A stretch of 64,000 nucleotides of DNA from Rallus limicola (taxonomy: Eukaryota; Chordata; Aves; Gruiformes; Rallidae): NCBI GenBank assembly GCA_022605955.1, contig JAKCOZ010000021.1:17100161-17164160 (forward strand), given 5' to 3'. Both the position numbers and the translations under genes were made by a program. Every line of letters starts with the position of its first letter. Positions within the stretch are counted from its first letter, which is position 1. This document shows positions 45,801 to 54,845 of the stretch, one piece after another. Under the pieces are notes generated by a model. That model worked only from the letters and a program-made list of their open reading frames with translations, was not told the DNA's origin and searched no databases.

Positions 45801-48064
45801 GGATTTTCAGTTGATCTTCTGCTGGCCCAGTAGTTTCTTTGTCTCCTGCTGCTGGCTGCACTGAGAGTTGACTGTTGTGACTGCACGCCTCTGCCCGCCA
45901 TGGGATGGCAGCGGGGAGAGTTGCTTAAGTGCCCTGACCTTTCCGTGCCCCGCGCTAAACAGCACCATAAGCTCTGGAACTGTGCAGCGACCAGATGGCA
46001 TCTGGGGGACTTGCCTCGGCGTGGCCACCCCTATGTGACGGAGCTAAGGCGAACTATTGGTCAAGGTAAGGAGAATGGAGGGTGGGGAATGGGTTTTGGC
46101 AGTTCCTTGTCCTGTGACTTTAGCTTTTGCTTTGGCAGGCTATGCGGGCAGCATTGGTTGGACACTGCGACCTGTGCGAGCGCATCGAGAAGGTGAAGCC
46201 ATCATCTCTGTATCAGGCTAGTCATGCAGCTTGTGCGTTTGTGTTGGGTTTGTCTCACGTGGTGTGCCTGGGTGTTTTGGTGGTGGAAAGTGTAGCGTGC
46301 TGTCCTTAGTTTTGTTGCAAGGCAGGGGATTTTGGAAATCGGCTCTTGGAATTCATTCTAATACGCAGTGGGGACCTGGTTATGAATCTGTATAGGTGTG
46401 TGAGGTAACCTCATGCATCTGTATCATTGGAGCGAGTAGAACGCAGAAGAACTGGCACGTAAGTGGGTGCGTCTGCAGCGGATCGGTCGTCCCCTGTGCA
46501 CCCAGCGCTGAACCGTAAAAATGAGCAACAAATGGAATTCCCCACCTGATGTGCAGTCGCTTCGGAGTGATCCGGGCTGCAGCTGTGTACTGGTAGGTAT
46601 GGCAGTCGCAGTCATTCGCACGCTTGCTGTCAAGCTTGTGCTTGCGCTCTCCCTTGCTCTCAAGCACGCTCTCTTTTCCACACTTTTCTCTTTCGGTCTC
46701 CCATTCTCTTGCCTGCTGCTTGTAGGCCCTATACAGCGACTGGAACCCTGACGCTGTTCTGAGTCTTAACTGTGTTCCTGAGGGTTGGCAAGCCCTGGTC
46801 CCACCAAAGCACCTAATTGGACATGCCTCAGGAGTTAAGCCCAGCCGCCCCCAGCCACCCAGAGCAATCTGAGGTGGGTTGGAACGCAAGGGGGTTTAAC
46901 CTCAGCCAAATTAGTCTACCTGGTGGTGGATTGTGACAGCCATCTGCCTCGGGATCGTAGGGCTTGCCGTGCGCCGTCTTGGACTGATGGCCCATTGCAG
47001 TTGCTGCAGCTCTCCGTGCCCCGCGCTATACAGCAACATAAGCTCTGGAACTGTGCAGCGATGAGATGGCATCCGGGGGACTTGCCTCGGCGTGGCCACC
47101 CCTATGTGACGGAGCTAAGGCGAACTATTGGTCAAGGTAAAGAGAATGGAGGGTGGGGAATGGGTTTTGGCAGTTCCTTGTCCTGTGACTTTGGCTTTTG
47201 CTTTGGCAGGCTATGCGGGCAGCATCGGTGGGACACTGCGACCTGTGCGAGCGCATCGAGAAGGTGAAGCCATCGTCTCTGTATCAGGCTAGTCATGCAG
47301 CTTGTGCGTTTGTGTTGGGCTTGTCTCACGTGGTGTGCCTGGGTGTTTTGGTGGTGGAAAGTGTAGCGTGCTGTCCTTAGTTTTGTTGCAAGGCAGGGGA
47401 TTTTGGAAATCAGCTCTTGGAATTCATTCTAATACGCAGTGGGGACCGGGTTATGAATCTGTATAGGTGTGTGAGGTAACCTCATGAATCTGTATCTTTG
47501 GAGAGAGTAGAACGCAGCAGAACTGGCACGTAAGTGGGTGCGTCTGCAGCGGATCGGTCGTCCCTTGTGCACCCAGCGCTGAACCGTGACAACGAGCAAC
47601 AAATGGAATCCCCCACCTGATGTGCAGTCGCTTTGGACTGATGGCAGGCTGCAGCTGTGTGATGGTAGGTATGGCAGTCTCAGTCATTTGCACGCTTGCT
47701 GTCAAGCGTGTGGTTGCGCTCTCCCTTGCTCTCAAGCACGCTCTCTTTTCCACACTTTTCTCTTTCGGTCCCCCATTCTCCTGCCCGCTGCTTGTAGGCC
47801 CAATACAGCGACTGGAACCCTGATGCTGTTCTGAGTCTTAACTGTGTTCCTGAAGGGTCTGGAAGCCCTGGTCCCACCAAAGCACCTAATTGGACATGCC
47901 TCAGGAGTTAAGCCCAGCCGCCCCCAGCCACCCAGAGCAATCTGAGGTGGGTTGGAACGCAAGGGGGTTTAACCTCTGCCAAATTAGTCTACCTGGTGGT
48001 GGATTGTGACAGCCATCTGCCTTGGGATCGTAGGGCTTGCCGTGCGCCGTCTTGGACTGATGGC
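42811..48064 (+). repeat. Right satellite array, part 1
   Basis: The 1,329-bp satellite restarts at CCTAATTGGACATG, 51 bp into the monomer phase. Monomer boundaries are 42811 (lacking 51 bp), 44089, 45404, 46762 and 47834. Lengths are 1,278 (partial), 1,315, 1,358 and 1,072 bp. The first two monomers have CAGCCATGTGATGG in place of CCGCCATGGGATGG, placing a stop directly after the ATG. The monomer at 46762 combines the 289-bp deletion with the 31-bp insertion. The monomer starting at 47834 is split by the retrovirus. Confidence 0.95.
48061..48064. repeat. Target-site duplication, left copy (TGGC)
   Basis: TGGC before the 5' LTR is repeated at 54842-54845 after the 3' LTR. Removing the element and one copy restores GATGGCCCATTG, as in intact monomers. 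Confidence 0.9.
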
Positions 48065-48652
48065 TGTCCTGGTTTCAGTCAGGATAGAGTTAATTTCATT
48101 TGTAGCAGCGGATGGAATGCTGTGTTTGGGAGTTAAAATGAAAACAGTGCTGATAACACCCTGATGTTTTTAGTTGCAGTCAGACAGTCAAGGCCAGGAC
48201 AGGTGACCCAGATGGGCCAAAGAGAGTATTCCATGCCAATTACGTCCTGCCCAGGAAAAAGGGGGGCTGATGGGAGGAAGAAGGGGCGGTTCCGGGACGC
48301 GAGCGGCCGGGACGCGAGGGTCTTGGGGGACGGTCGGGTTCCGGGACGGCTCTGGGTGGTACGGCCTGAGTTGTGTGGTTCGGTGAGAAACTGCATTGTG
48401 TATCAATATTTTCATATTCTTTTGCTCTATAGTCCTGTTAGCATTGTATATATTTTATTTTTCTGTTATCTTAGTAAACTATCCTTATCCCAACCCACGG
48501 GCCTCTTAGTTTCTTGGTTTTGGAGTTATTTGCCCCTTCCTTTTCCCTTCCCTTGTTTCCCCCCTCCCCTTTTTCCCTTTTCTCCTGCTCTTTTACTTTA
48601 AGGAGCAGGCAGCTGCGTGGATCTCGGCCCAAGCCGGGGTGAAACCACGACA
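48065..48652 (+). repeat. 5' LTR
   Basis: 588 bp, beginning TGTCCTGG and ending CCACGACA (TG...CA termini). It contains a GC-rich stretch at about 48281-48360 with a GGGGCGG box and repeated CGGGACG words, then an AT-rich region with TATATATTTTATTT near 48447-48460 and AGTAAA at 48473-48478. A C/T-rich stretch (48536-48597) lies near the 3' end. By eye it is identical to the 3' LTR. Open frames inside it are duplicated with the LTR and are not called as genes. Confidence 0.95.
48283..48478 (+). promoter_or_regulatory. Candidate LTR promoter elements and poly(A) signal
   Basis: GC box GGGGCGG (48283-48289), TATA-like TATATATTTT (about 48447-48456) and AGTAAA (48473-48478), a known variant poly(A) hexamer. 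Roles are inferred from motif and position only; the U3/R/U5 borders cannot be fixed from the sequence. Confidence 0.3.
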
Positions 48653-48659
48653 GTCTTTT

Positions 48660-48677
48660 TGGCGCCCAACGTGGGGC
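48660..48677 (+). other. Primer binding site, tRNA-Lys(CUU)
   Basis: TGGCGCCCAACGTGGGGC, seven bases after the LTR, is complementary to the 3' end of vertebrate tRNA-Lys(CUU) including CCA. Foamy viruses use the same primer class (tRNA-Lys1,2), which fits a spuma/ERVL-type element. Confidence 0.88.
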
Positions 48678-48770
48678 CCGAAAGGTTGGGATAACGGTAG
48701 ATCTGACCCTGACGTGATTGCAATTAAGACAAAGTTGTGATAAGTACTGTTGTTTAAGCAGTCTCCGATC

Positions 48771-50561
48771 ATGATGCTGTGTTATTTATTCCTATGTCTC
48801 TTGTTCTTGTATTTTATGATAACAGTCTATGATACAGGAATATCGAGGATCGTGAACTTTTTCTGGTACTTATATGAGATCTTGCTGCCCTGTCCATTCC
48901 TTGGACAGGGAGGGTTTAAAAACGGCAGCTGGTATGGTGGGAGTACTGCTTTCTTTTCCTTTGGGCTAAATACAACAACTCTGCTAGCAGTTTTTAAAAA
49001 CTTCCAATATCCCTGGGATATTCAAACTAGCATTTTGTTGTTTTTAGCTTTGGTGCAGATGGTTCAGTTGTTGTCAAATATTAAGCAGAGGTTTATGAAT
49101 ACCACTCCAGAGTTTTCTGCGAGGCCAGATAAACATGAGTGGCAGGGCATGTGGCAGAGCATGGGCAGGTACCTAGGTACTTTCTCACTTCCAATGGCTT
49201 GGAGTTTCACTCCTGAGCAGTTACAGGACCCTGGTAAAGTTACTGCATATCTGAAAAGGAATTGCTGTAAGTTTACCAGAGAAGCACACCTTACTGCACT
49301 GTGCTGGGCCCTGGCCACTATTTACAAAACACTGCTTGATAACAGGCAGTACTGTCAGCACTGTCAGAGGGAAAGGAATGAAAACAAACCAGCAAAGACT
49401 GCAGCTGCTGCAACCCCTATGACTGGCACTGCAGCCACTGTAACTTCTGTGACTAGCACTGTGGCTACTGCCACTAGTCCAACCAATGCTGCAGCTACTG
49501 CCACCCCTACAGCAGATACTGCTAATAAAACAAAAAACCAACCCCCGCCAGTGTCTGTTGCTCCCGTACAAACGAGGAAACACACAAAGAAATCAGTTCG
49601 TGTAGTGAAGGATGATGATGATGAAGCAGGGCCATCTGGAGCATGTCAGGATGGAGCAGGGCCATCTCAGGCATCTCAGGCAGAGGCAGAACCAGAGATT
49701 GTCACACGATCCCTGACCCTGAGTGAGCTGCGTGAGGTTCGAAAAGATTTCAGCCGCCGCCCAGGTGAGCACATCATCACCTGGTTGCTCCGATGCTGGG
49801 ATCTAGGGGCCAGTAGTCTGGAATTAGATGGCAGGGAGGCCAAGCAGTTGGGATCCCTAGCTAGAGAAGGAGGCATTGACAAGGAAATTGGGAAAAAGCC
49901 AGAAATCCTCAGCCTCTGGAGGCGACTACTGTCAAGTGTGGAGGAAAGGTATCCCATAAAGGAATATATTACATGTCACTCACCCAAGTGTAACAGCATA
50001 GAGGCAGTTATCCAGTACCTGAGAGAATTAGCTGTACGGGAGATCATTTATTATGATCTGGACAATACACAGAATCCCTCTGATCCTGATGAAGTTATAT
50101 GCACCCCAGATATGTGGCGTAAGGTTGTACGAAGTGCACCAGCAGGGCACACCAATTCACTAGCATCAATAGACTGGGAGGATGCATATCCACCAACTGT
50201 AGAACAAGTGTCCTGGAGACTCCGGAAATATGAGGACAATGTTTCCCACTCTATGATCGCAGCGGTAGAGAAACTGGTCAAACGATTTGACCAACATTGG
50301 GGCAATGTTGCAGCTACTAGGAGAAAGCGTCCATCATCCCAGAAGGGAGGATACAGAAGGTACACACCACGAGACACGGTGCGAGGGCAGCTGTGGTCTT
50401 ACCTGCGTGACCATGGTGAGGACATGAGGAAGTGGCATATGCAGCCCACCTCAGCCCTCCAGGCACGAGTAGATGAGCTTCGAGGTAAAAGAATCGCACA
50501 ACGCAATGTTGTCAGGAAGAAGGCTGCACCAGTGAGCAGCCAATACGATCAGCAACAATAG
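48771..50561 (+). CDS. gag: Gag polyprotein of the ERVL-like element
   Basis: An intact 596-residue frame, first ATG at 48771, ended by TAG at 50559-50561. The frame is open from just after TAA at 48741, but no ATG precedes 48771. The product would form the structural core of the retroviral particle. Visible features: a strongly hydrophobic N-terminus (about residues 1-20), a second hydrophobic stretch near 85-103, a Thr/Ala-rich linker (about 211-255), a short poly-Asp segment (about 281-285), then a Trp- and Leu-containing region with SLTLSELREVRKDF and LLRCWDLGASSLEL that probably corresponds to capsid. The C-terminus is basic and has no CCHC zinc knuckle, unlike orthoretroviral nucleocapsid but like foamy virus Gag. 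Pol follows in the same frame. Identification as Gag rests mainly on position; sequence motifs are weak. Confidence 0.85.
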   Translation: MMLCYLFLCLLFLYFMITVYDTGISRIVNFFWYLYEILLPCPFLGQGGFKNGSWYGGSTAFFSFGLNTTTLLAVFKNFQYPWDIQTSILLFLALVQMVQLLSNIKQRFMNTTPEFSARPDKHEWQGMWQSMGRYLGTFSLPMAWSFTPEQLQDPGKVTAYLKRNCCKFTREAHLTALCWALATIYKTLLDNRQYCQHCQRERNENKPAKTAAAATPMTGTAATVTSVTSTVATATSPTNAAATATPTADTANKTKNQPPPVSVAPVQTRKHTKKSVRVVKDDDDEAGPSGACQDGAGPSQASQAEAEPEIVTRSLTLSELREVRKDFSRRPGEHIITWLLRCWDLGASSLELDGREAKQLGSLAREGGIDKEIGKKPEILSLWRRLLSSVEERYPIKEYITCHSPKCNSIEAVIQYLRELAVREIIYYDLDNTQNPSDPDEVICTPDMWRKVVRSAPAGHTNSLASIDWEDAYPPTVEQVSWRLRKYEDNVSHSMIAAVEKLVKRFDQHWGNVAATRRKRPSSQKGGYRRYTPRDTVRGQLWSYLRDHGEDMRKWHMQPTSALQARVDELRGKRIAQRNVVRKKAAPVSSQYDQQQ

Positions 50562-50589
50562 AGGGGCCCTGCCTCCAGCCAGGTGGAGG
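50559..50589 (+). promoter_or_regulatory. Putative gag-pol readthrough site (UAG plus hairpin)
   Basis: The Gag stop UAG is followed, after a 10-nt spacer, by a perfect 6-bp stem (CCTCCA 50572-50577 with TGGAGG 50584-50589) around a GCCAGG loop. The frame continues open through pol. In gammaretroviruses, UAG suppression is promoted by a downstream structure at a similar distance, so suppression is the simplest reading. A pseudoknot has not been demonstrated. Confidence 0.5.
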
Positions 50590-53500
50590 AGAGGGATAAC
50601 CGTGTTTATTGGACTGTGTGGATCAGATGGCCTGGCATGTCAGACCCACAAGAGTACAAGGCTCTGGTGGATACTGGTGCCCAGTGTACGATAATGCCAT
50701 CGAATCATGTAGGGACAAAACCTGTCAGCATTTCTGGAGTGACAGGTGGATCCCAACAATTGACTGTGTTAGAGGCTGAAGTGAGCTTAACTGGGAAGGA
50801 CTGGGAGAAACACCCAATTGTGACTGGCCCAGAAGCTCCATGCATTTTAGGTATAGATTACCTCCGTAGAGGTTATTTTAAGGACCCAAAAGGGTACCGG
50901 TGGGCTTTTGGAATAGCTGCTTTGGAGACAGAAGGCACTGAGCAATTGCGTGCCTTGCCTGGACTCTCTGATGATCCTTCTGTTGTGGGGTTATTGAAGG
51001 TTGAAGAACAGCAGGTGCCAATTGCTACAACGACGGTGCACAGGAGACAATACCGTACTAACAGGGATTCCCTGATCCCCATCCATAAGCTGATTCGTCA
51101 ACTAGAGAGTCAAGGGGTGATCAGCCGAACCCGCTCACCCTTTAACAGTCCCATATGGCCAGTGCGGAAGTCCGATGGAGAGTGGAGGCTGACAGTGGAT
51201 TATCGTGGCCTAAACGAAGTCACTCCAGGTATGAGTGCTGCTGTACCAGACATGCTGGAACTGCAGTATGAATTGGAGTCAAAGGCAGCCAAGTGGTATG
51301 CCACAATTGACATTGCAAATGCTTTCTTCTCAATACCACTGGCGCCAGAGTGCAGGCCACAATTTGCTTTCACTTGGAGGGGCATCCAATACACGTGGAA
51401 TCGTCTGCCCCAGGGGTGGAAACACAGCCCCACCATTTGCCATGGACTAATCCAGACCACACTGGAAAAGGGTGAAGCCCCAGAGCACCTGCAGTATATT
51501 GATGACATCATTGTATGGGGCAATACAGCAGAGGAAGTATTTGAGAAAGGAAAAAGGATAATTCAAATCCTTTTGGAAGCTGGTTTTGCTATAAAGCAAA
51601 GTAAAGTCAAGGGGCCTACCCGAGAAATCCAGTTTTTAGGAATAAAATGGCAGGATGGGCGTCGTCAGATCCCAATGGACATTATCAATAAAATAGCAGC
51701 TATGTCTCCACCAAGCAACAAAAAGGAAACACAAGCTTTCTTAGGTGTTATAGGTTTTTGGCGAATGCATGTCCCAAACTACAGTCTCATTGTGAGCCCA
51801 CTCTACCACGTAACTCGGAAGAAGAATGATTTCCAATGGGGCCCTGAGCAGCAGCAAGCCTTTGAACAGATCAAACGCGAGATAGTCCATGCAGTAGCCC
51901 TTGGGCCTGTCCGGACAGGGACAGATGTTAAAAATGTGCTTTACACTGCAGCCGGGGAGAATGGCCCTACCTGGAGTCTCTGGCAGAAAGCACAAGGGGA
52001 GACTAGAGGTCGACCACTGGGGTTTTGGAGTCGGGCCTACAAAGGATCTGAGGCCAATTATACTCCAACAGAAAAGGAAATACTGGCCGCCTATGAAGGG
52101 GTTCGAGCCGCTTCAGAAGTGATTGGAACTGAAGCTCAACTCCTCCTGGCACCCCGACTGCCGGTGCTGGGCTGGATGTTCAAAGGGAAGGTCCCTTCTA
52201 CACACCATGCCACTGATGCTACGTGGAGCAAGTGGGTTGCACTAATTACTCAGCGGGCTCGAATAGGAAACCCTAATCGCCCAGGAATCGTGGAAGTGAT
52301 CACAGACTGGCCAGAAGGCAAAGATTTTGGGATGTCACCAGAGGACGAGGAGGTGACACGTGCTGAAGAAGCCCCACCTTACAACAAACTGCCAGAGAAT
52401 GAGAAGCGATATGCCCTGTTCACCGATGGCTCCTGTCGCCTTGTGGGAAGGCAGCGAAGATGGAAAGCTGCTGTATGGAGTCCTACCAGACAAGTAGCAG
52501 AAGCCACTGAAGGAAAAGGTGAATCAAGCCAATTTGCTGAGGTGAAGGCCATCCAGTTGGCCTTGGACATTGCTGAGAGAGAAAAGTGGCCAATGCTCTA
52601 TCTTTATACTGACTCATGGATGGTAGCTAATGCCCTGTGGGGTTGGTTGCAACAGTGGAAAAAGAACAACTGGCAGCGTAGAGGCAAACCCATATGGGCT
52701 GCTGACTTATGGCAAGACATTGCTACCCGATTAGAGAGGCTTGTTGTAAAGGTACGTCATGTTGATGCCCATGTACCTAAGAGTCGAGCCATGGAGGAAC
52801 ATCAAAACAACCATCAGGTAGATAAGGCTGCTAGGATTGAAGTGGCTCAGGTAGATCTAGACTGGCAACATAAAGGTGAATTATTCATAGCTCGATGGGC
52901 TCATGATTCCTCAGGTCATCAAGGGAGAGATGCAACATATAGATGGGCTCGAGATCGAGGGGTGGACTTAACCATGGATGCTATTGCACAAGTTATCCAT
53001 GAATGTGAGACGTGTGCCGCAATTAAGCAGGCGAAGCGGTTGAAGCCGCTTTGGTATGGGGGACGGTGGATGAAATATAAATATGGGGAGGCCTGGCAGA
53101 TTGATTACATCACCCTCCCACAAACCCGCCATGGCAAACGCTATGTGCTTACAATGGTGGAGGCTACCACTGGCTGGCTAGAAACATATCCTGTACCCCA
53201 TGCTACTGCCCGGAATACAATCCTGGGTCTTGAAAGGCAAGTCCTATGGCGACACGGCACCCCAGAAAGAATCGAGTCAGACAACGGGACTCATTTCCGA
53301 AATGCTCTCATAGACACCTGGGCCAAAGAGCATGGCATTGAATGGGTGTACCACATTCCTTATCATGCACCAGCCTCTGGGAAAATTGAACGATATAATG
53401 GACTCTTAAAGACCACCCTGAAAGCAATGGGTGGTGGAACATTCAAACATTGGGATACAAATTTGGCAAAAGCCACGTGGTTAGTTAACTCTAGGGGTTC

Positions 53501-53756
53501 TACCAATCGGGCTGGCCCTGCCCAGTCAAAATTTCCACGTACTGTAGAAGGAGACAGAGTCCCAGTGGTGCACATGAAAAGCATATTAGGGAAGACAGTT
53601 TGGGTCATCCCTGCTTCAGGTAAAGGTAAACCTATGTCGGGAATTGTTTTTGCTCAAGGACCTGGTTCTACTTGGTGGGTAATGCAGAAGGATGGAGAAA
53701 CTCGATGTGTACCTCAAAGGGATTTGATTTTAGGTGAGAATAGCCAATGTAATTAA
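50562..53756 (+). CDS. pol: Pol: protease, reverse transcriptase, RNase H, integrase
   Basis: An intact 1,064-residue frame following the Gag UAG in the same frame, with no obvious start of its own (first GTG at 50583), so probably made as Gag-Pol. Numbered from 50562: an aspartic protease with DTGA at 37-40; reverse transcriptase with VDYRGLNE (D213), motif A IDIANAFF (D250), LPQGW, and YIDD at 312-315; RNase H with acidic residues D622, E660, D684 and D735; integrase with a zinc-binding H781/H786/C815/C818 set and catalytic D848, D907 and E943, the last two 36 apart as in DD35E enzymes. A Trp-containing C-terminal segment follows. All catalytic positions are present and there is no frameshift or internal stop. 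The frame ends 497 bp before the 3' LTR with no dUTPase and no env after it. Confidence 0.95.
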   Translation, partial: RGPASSQVEERDNRVYWTVWIRWPGMSDPQEYKALVDTGAQCTIMPSNHVGTKPVSISGVTGGSQQLTVLEAEVSLTGKDWEKHPIVTGPEAPCILGIDYLRRGYFKDPKGYRWAFGIAALETEGTEQLRALPGLSDDPSVVGLLKVEEQQVPIATTTVHRRQYRTNRDSLIPIHKLIRQLESQGVISRTRSPFNSPIWPVRKSDGEWRLTVDYRGLNEVTPGMSAAVPDMLELQYELESKAAKWYATIDIANAFFSIPLAPECRPQFAFTWRGIQYTWNRLPQGWKHSPTICHGLIQTTLEKGEAPEHLQYIDDIIVWGNTAEEVFEKGKRIIQILLEAGFAIKQSKVKGPTREIQFLGIKWQDGRRQIPMDIINKIAAMSPPSNKKETQAFLGVIGFWRMHVPNYSLIVSPLYHVTRKKNDFQWGPEQQQAFEQIKREIVHAVALGPVRTGTDVKNVLYTAAGENGPTWSLWQKAQGETRGRPLGFWSRAYKGSEANYTPTEKEILAAYEGVRAASEVIGTEAQLLLAPRLPVLGWMFKGKVPSTHHATDATWSKWVALITQRARIGNPNRPGIVEVITDWPEGKDFGMSPEDEEVTRAEEAPPYNKLPENEKRYALFTDGSCRLVGRQRRWKAAVWSPTRQVAEATEGKGESSQFAEVKAIQLALDIAEREKWPMLYLYTDSWMVANALWGWLQQWKKNNWQRRGKPIWAADLWQDIATRLERLVVKVRHVDAHVPKSRAMEEHQNNHQVDKAARIEVAQVDLDWQHKGELFIARWAHDSSGHQGRDATYRWARDRGVDLTMDAIAQVIHECETCAAIKQAKRLKPLWYGGRWMKYKYGEAWQIDYITLPQTRHGKRYVLTMVEATTGWLETYPVPHATARNTILGLERQVLWRHGTPERIESDNGTHFRNALIDTWAKEHGIEWVYHIPYHAPASGKIERYNGLLKTTLKAMGGGTFKHWDTNLAKATWLVNSRGSTNRAGPAQSKFPRTVEGDRVPVVHMKSILGKTVWVIPASGKGKPMSGIVFAQGPGSTWWVMQKDGETRCVPQRDLILGENSQCN

Positions 53757-54253
53757 TAAGGTAGAAATTGTATTATAATAAGTGCTAAATAACCCATTAC
53801 AGTATATACATTATTACTTTAATTTCTGTATATATAATTGTTGTTGTGTGTTGTACCAATGGAGTTACAGCCGGAAACATACACGTCAATGAAGGAAGAC
53901 TGCCACGATGATGGGATCAAGACCTACCATCACAAGAACTTTTTCCTCTTCCCCTTTGAAAATGAACACTTTTGATTCACAGACCATGACCATGGACCAT
54001 GTCAGATGCAGTGGTCGAGAGCCCGAGATGCAGTATGCAACGATCCAATGGTGCATACTAACACCATGAGAGACTGTTACAACGAATGAAGCCTGAAAGT
54101 CATGGACTAAATCATTTACTCAACAAAACTCAGAAGAATGATCCATAGACTAAGGGAATAATACAGATATGTGTGTCTGAAACATTGGTTGTACCCAAAA
54201 GAAATGGTTGGATCTGGTCATGACGTAAATGGTATGGAATAAGGGGTGGATAA
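53757..54253 (+). other. Non-coding tail between pol and 3' LTR; polypurine tract
   Basis: About 500 bp without a meaningful open frame. Env is absent rather than recently disrupted: no remnant is apparent. The last bases hold a purine-rich stretch, AATAAGGGGTGGA (54238-54250), followed by TAA and the LTR start, the expected position of the plus-strand primer. Confidence 0.8.
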
Positions 54254-54841
54254 TGTCCTGGTTTCAGTCAGGATAGAGTTAATTTCATTTGTAGCAGCGG
54301 ATGGAATGCTGTGTTTGGGAGTTAAAATGAAAACAGTGCTGATAACACCCTGATGTTTTTAGTTGCAGTCAGACAGTCAAGGCCAGGACAGGTGACCCAG
54401 ATGGGCCAAAGAGAGTATTCCATGCCAATTACGTCCTGCCCAGGAAAAAGGGGGGCTGATGGGAGGAAGAAGGGGCGGTTCCGGGACGCGAGCGGCCGGG
54501 ACGCGAGGGTCTTGGGGGACGGTCGGGTTCCGGGACGGCTCTGGGTGGTACGGCCTGAGTTGTGTGGTTCGGTGAGAAACTGCATTGTGTATCAATATTT
54601 TCATATTCTTTTGCTCTATAGTCCTGTTAGCATTGTATATATTTTATTTTTCTGTTATCTTAGTAAACTATCCTTATCCCAACCCACGGGCCTCTTAGTT
54701 TCTTGGTTTTGGAGTTATTTGCCCCTTCCTTTTCCCTTCCCTTGTTTCCCCCCTCCCCTTTTTCCCTTTTCTCCTGCTCTTTTACTTTAAGGAGCAGGCA
54801 GCTGCGTGGATCTCGGCCCAAGCCGGGGTGAAACCACGACA
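54254..54841 (+). repeat. 3' LTR
   Basis: 588 bp, TGTCCTGG...CCACGACA. I compared it with the 5' LTR along its length and saw no difference. Confidence 0.95.
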
Positions 54842-54845
54842 TGGC
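54842..54845. repeat. Target-site duplication, right copy (TGGC)
   Basis: Matches 48061-48064. A 5-bp reading (ATGGC) is possible only if the LTR is taken to end in ...CGAC rather than CA. Confidence 0.9.

Larger units (their letters stand above)
48065..54841 (+). mobile_element. Complete endogenous retrovirus, class III (ERVL/spuma-like), no env
   Basis: This 6,777-bp provirus has two 588-bp LTRs, a tRNA-Lys primer site, gag, pol and a polypurine tract, all on the + strand. There is no env or dUTPase frame. Classification rests on the LTR opening, the tRNA-Lys(CUU)-type primer site also used by foamy viruses, the absence of CCHC zinc knuckles in Gag, and the env-less pol layout typical of ERVL elements. 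LTRs identical by eye and open gag and pol frames point to recent insertion. It sits inside a satellite monomer, in the same orientation as the array phase used here. Confidence 0.95.

Noticed and set aside
48164..48601. 145-residue frame in the LTR (repeated at 54353-54790) and its antisense companions
   Set aside because: It lies within the LTR regulatory region, ends in the C/T-rich stretch and has no recognisable domain. It is duplicated only because LTRs are.
53757..54253. Possible env or dUTPase gene after pol
   Set aside because: No frame of useful length on the + strand; the stretch has stops in all frames and no transmembrane or dUTPase motif.
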